This document shows positions 35,955-37,906 of a DNA stretch of 37,906 nt, in pieces. The notes under the pieces were generated by a model. The model did not search any database, was not told the DNA's origin, and worked only from the letters and a program-made list of their open reading frames with translations. A program made the translations under genes and the position numbers. The DNA lies in the NCBI GenBank assembly GCA_017381015.1, contig JAFOCV010000035.1, positions 1 to 37,906 of the forward strand, given 5' to 3'. The stretch is from Bacteroidaceae bacterium. GTDB taxonomy: Bacteria > Bacteroidota > Bacteroidia > Bacteroidales > Bacteroidaceae. Numbering within the stretch: the stretch's first letter is position 1; each line of letters begins with the position of its first letter.

Positions 35955-36941
35955 TTATTTCTGAATCATTTTTGTCAAAGCCAATGATGCCAGGGCATAC
36001 AAGCCGAGTACTACGGTGAGCAATGTCTGCAGGGTATGCACTATCAGTGCAAATACGGCTGCATCCTGGTCCTGCACACCATAGAGCACCAATACGGTTT
36101 TCACCACAAAGTGCCAGGGGCCAGCTCCATTGGGTGTGGGCACAAGCACCGCAAAACATCCCACCACGAAGGCCACCAGCGCAGCTACGGGGCCCAACTG
36201 GGCAGTATAGTCGAAGCAATAGAATGCCAGATAGAAGTGCATATAATAGCTCGCCCATATGCCACAACTATAGAGCAGGAAGAGCCATGGATTTTTGAGG
36301 TGAGTGATGCTGGTCATTCCCTCGATGAGTTTGGCAAACTTGGCCTTCGTGCGAGAGATGAGATTAAGTTTTTGTGCCAGGAAATACATCAGAATACACG
36401 CCGCCAGGGTGCAGATAGCTGTGACGATGTATCCCGAGGTGGAAAACCGGCTCAGAAAGCCACCAAGGTCTATTCCCGTTTCGTGAAAGAAGTTCAGGAA
36501 TACCGGAATTTGAGTTAATGCCGTTAAAAGTGAGAAAAGGAAGACCATACTCATGTCCACGATTCGTTCGCTAACGACGGAACCCACCAGCTTGGTGAAG
36601 CTGATGTCTTCGTACTTGGACAAGACACCACATCTCAGCACCTCGCCCACTCGCGGTATGGCCAGCGACGATGCATAGCTGAGAAAAATGCTATTGCAAC
36701 AGGTGGACAAGCGAGGGTTTTCGCCCAAGGGTTTCAGTGCCACTTTCCATCTCAGTGCTCTGAACATTTGTGCCGAAATTCCGAAAGGCATACTGAGCAG
36801 CATCCATGTCCAATTCATGTCAGAATCCAGTGCTCGCCACACGGCACTCCAATCCACCCCTTGATACATCCAATGCAGTATCACGGCGGCCAGTATCAGT
36901 GGTAGGGCTATTCTTAGTATGTGCTTTGCTGCTTTCTTCAC
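35955..36941 (-). CDS. LPG-synthase-TM/flippase-like membrane protein
   Basis: A 328-residue inner-membrane protein with about eight predicted helices, of the family related to the transmembrane half of lysylphosphatidylglycerol synthase (DUF/AglD-type). Typical motifs: ALRWKVALKPLGENPRL, FLSYASSLAIPRVGEVLRCG, KLVGSVVSERIVDMSMVFLF, LVPTPNGAGPWHFVVKTVLV. These proteins are thought to move lipids or lipid-linked sugars; the soluble aminoacyltransferase half is absent. Start: GTG 36941 gives VKKAAKHILRIALPL. The longer ATG start at 37007 would lie upstream of the -7 box at 36997-37004 and is rejected. Divergent from ksgA. Confidence 0.85.
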   Translation of the reverse strand: MKKAAKHILRIALPLILAAVILHWMYQGVDWSAVWRALDSDMNWTWMLLSMPFGISAQMFRALRWKVALKPLGENPRLSTCCNSIFLSYASSLAIPRVGEVLRCGVLSKYEDISFTKLVGSVVSERIVDMSMVFLFSLLTALTQIPVFLNFFHETGIDLGGFLSRFSTSGYIVTAICTLAACILMYFLAQKLNLISRTKAKFAKLIEGMTSITHLKNPWLFLLYSCGIWASYYMHFYLAFYCFDYTAQLGPVAALVAFVVGCFAVLVPTPNGAGPWHFVVKTVLVLYGVQDQDAAVFALIVHTLQTLLTVVLGLYALASLALTKMIQK

Positions 36942-36961
36942 AAAATAAAAGGCTAAATTGT

Positions 36962-36992
36962 TTTGTACATTTACTAAATATCCGTATCTTCG
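36962..36992 (+). promoter_or_regulatory. ksgA promoter
   Basis: TTTG (-33) at 36962-36965, 19-bp spacer, -7 box TATCTTCG at 36985-36992; ATG at 37022. Confidence 0.75.
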
Positions 36993-36996
36993 TGTG

Positions 36997-37004
36997 CAAA
37001 AGTA
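36997..37004 (-). promoter_or_regulatory. -7 box of the flippase-like gene
   Basis: The minus strand reads TACTTTTG, a perfect TAnnTTTG, lying 4 bp beyond the ksgA -7 box. No clear TTTG upstream. It supports the GTG start at 36941. Confidence 0.6.
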
Positions 37005-37021
37005 CAAAAATAAACCTATAT

Positions 37022-37801
37022 ATGACTCTTGTAAAACCGAAAAAGTTTCTCGGACAGCATTTTTTGACCGACCTTAGCATAGCTCGTCGCATAGCCGACA
37101 CCGTAGATGTGTGTCCCGACCTCCCCGTATTGGAGGTAGGACCCGGTATGGGAGTGATGACTCAGTATTTGATGCAGAAGCCTCGCCCATTGAAGGTGGT
37201 GGAGCTGGATTCGGAGAGTGTGGAGTATCTGCGCCGCACATATCCCGACTTTGAAGACAATATCATAGCCGACGATTTTCTGAAGATGCATCTTGATCGC
37301 ACCTTTGATGGTGGCAAGTTTGTCCTCACGGGCAATTACCCCTACAATATCTCTTCGCAGATATTTTTCAAGATGCTCGACTTCAAGGACTACATCCCCT
37401 GTTGCACTGGTATGATCCAGAAGGAGGTGGCCGAGCGCCTTGCCGCCAAACCCGGTACCAAGGCCTTTGGCATCATCACCGTGCTCATCCAGCTGTGGTA
37501 TGATGTGGAATATCTCTTCACCGTGCCACCAGGAGTGTTCAATCCTCCTCCCAAGGTGCATTCTGCCGTGATATGCATGCGCAGAAACGGAGTCACCGAC
37601 CCTGGATGCGATGTGGCATTGCTCACCAGAATAGTGAAGCAAAGTTTCCAGCAACGACGCAAGATGCTGCGCGGCTCGCTCAAGGGCTTGATACCCGATG
37701 GACACGAGTTTGGCGCTCTGCGTCCAGAGCAACTTTCTGTAGCGCAATTCGTACTGCTGACCAATGACATAGCAATACACATGGCAGATACCAAGAAGTA
37801 A
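37022..37801 (+). CDS. ksgA: 16S rRNA dimethyltransferase KsgA
   Basis: Dimethylates two adjacent adenines in helix 45 of 16S rRNA during 30S maturation, using S-adenosylmethionine. The 259-residue product has KPKKFLGQHFLTD at the N-terminus, the SAM-binding LEVGPGMGVMTQYL (37-50), the catalytic NYPYNIS (105-111, usually NLPYNIS) and the C-terminal FSQRRKxLR-type motif as FQQRRKMLRGSL. Start: a much longer frame opens at 36806, but it runs through the promoter and the divergent gene, so ATG 37022 is right. Confidence 0.97.
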   Translation: MTLVKPKKFLGQHFLTDLSIARRIADTVDVCPDLPVLEVGPGMGVMTQYLMQKPRPLKVVELDSESVEYLRRTYPDFEDNIIADDFLKMHLDRTFDGGKFVLTGNYPYNISSQIFFKMLDFKDYIPCCTGMIQKEVAERLAAKPGTKAFGIITVLIQLWYDVEYLFTVPPGVFNPPPKVHSAVICMRRNGVTDPGCDVALLTRIVKQSFQQRRKMLRGSLKGLIPDGHEFGALRPEQLSVAQFVLLTNDIAIHMADTKK

Positions 37802-37805
37802 CTTC

Positions 37806-37906
37806 ATGAAAGTAATATTCACAATAGTCCTATTGCTGATGACCATAGGACTCACCGCCTGCGGCATCCTGCTATGGAGGCGCCGCAAAGAAACTGGCGA
37901 CTATTC
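37806..37906 (+). CDS. Start of an unidentified membrane or lipoprotein gene, cut by the window edge
   Basis: An ATG 4 bp after the ksgA stop opens a frame that runs off the right edge (33 residues seen). It begins with a hydrophobic stretch (MKVIFTIVLLLMTIGLTACG), then ILLWRRRKETGDYS. This is either a lipoprotein signal (LTAC at residues 16-19) or an N-terminal membrane anchor followed by basic residues; the hydrophobic ILLW after the Cys favours an anchor. Tight spacing suggests cotranscription with ksgA. The family cannot be told. Confidence 0.55.
   Translation, partial: MKVIFTIVLLLMTIGLTACGILLWRRRKETGDY

Noticed and set aside
37016..37888. 290-codon frame antisense to ksgA
   Set aside because: Shadow of ksgA codon usage; the sense strand has promoter, motifs and correct length.

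Overview
The window looks like a chromosomal segment of a Bacteroidales bacterium, most likely Prevotellaceae-like; I infer this and have not proved it. Reasons: almost every transcription unit is preceded by a Bacteroidetes-type promoter (-33 TTTG, 19-20 bp spacer, -7 TAnnTTTG). Shine-Dalgarno sequences are not evident. The gene order parA-parB-DUF5683-mltD-rel, rsfS-ftsH-cdsA and several Bacteroidetes-only families (DUF5683, OMP beta-barrel family, DUF4922) point the same way. Most of the window is housekeeping DNA with high coding density.

Layout. 1-1564 is gene-poor: a left-going promoter with a 10-bp tandem repeat behind it, an AT-rich palindrome nested in an inverted repeat, and a decayed BRO-type phage antirepressor gene with an internal duplication. 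1565-4721: alaS (-) and a MerR regulator (+) fire from interleaved divergent promoters. 4757-10973 (-): the parA-parB-DUF5683-mltD-rel cluster joins chromosome segregation, an envelope protein, a murein hydrolase and the (p)ppGpp enzyme. 11103-14889: surE (+), then lpxB and a DUF389 membrane protein (-). 15054-19194 (+): an AraC regulator with an operator-like inverted repeat, a small lipoprotein, then frr-rsgA-trxB. 19429-27451 (-): a three-module glycosyltransferase/HIT-like (DUF4922)/SpoIID fusion protein, aroB and a TonB-type outer-membrane barrel protein. 27853-28737 (+): an orphan ATP-grasp protein, followed by tRNA-Gln(CUG) on the minus strand. 29214-32498 (+): rsfS-ftsH-cdsA. 32587-36941 (-): a flippase-like membrane protein, pepD, threonine ammonia-lyase and RidA. 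37022-end (+): ksgA and the start of an unknown membrane or lipoprotein gene.

Most noteworthy. (i) The 1262-residue GT2 + DUF4922 + SpoIID fusion beside an unassigned ATP-grasp protein. (ii) A family of 9-bp tandem repeats with consensus AGTANTCAG, found at four separate intergenic sites. (iii) A 3 x 42 bp tandem repeat upstream of the ATP-grasp gene. (iv) The interleaved alaS/merR promoters built from a repeated 14-bp palindrome-containing element. (v) The 9-bp inverted repeat abutting the araC -7 box. No CRISPR array, insertion sequence or intact mobile element was seen. I found no clearly new multi-gene defence or metabolic system; the fusion protein is the best candidate for undescribed biology.
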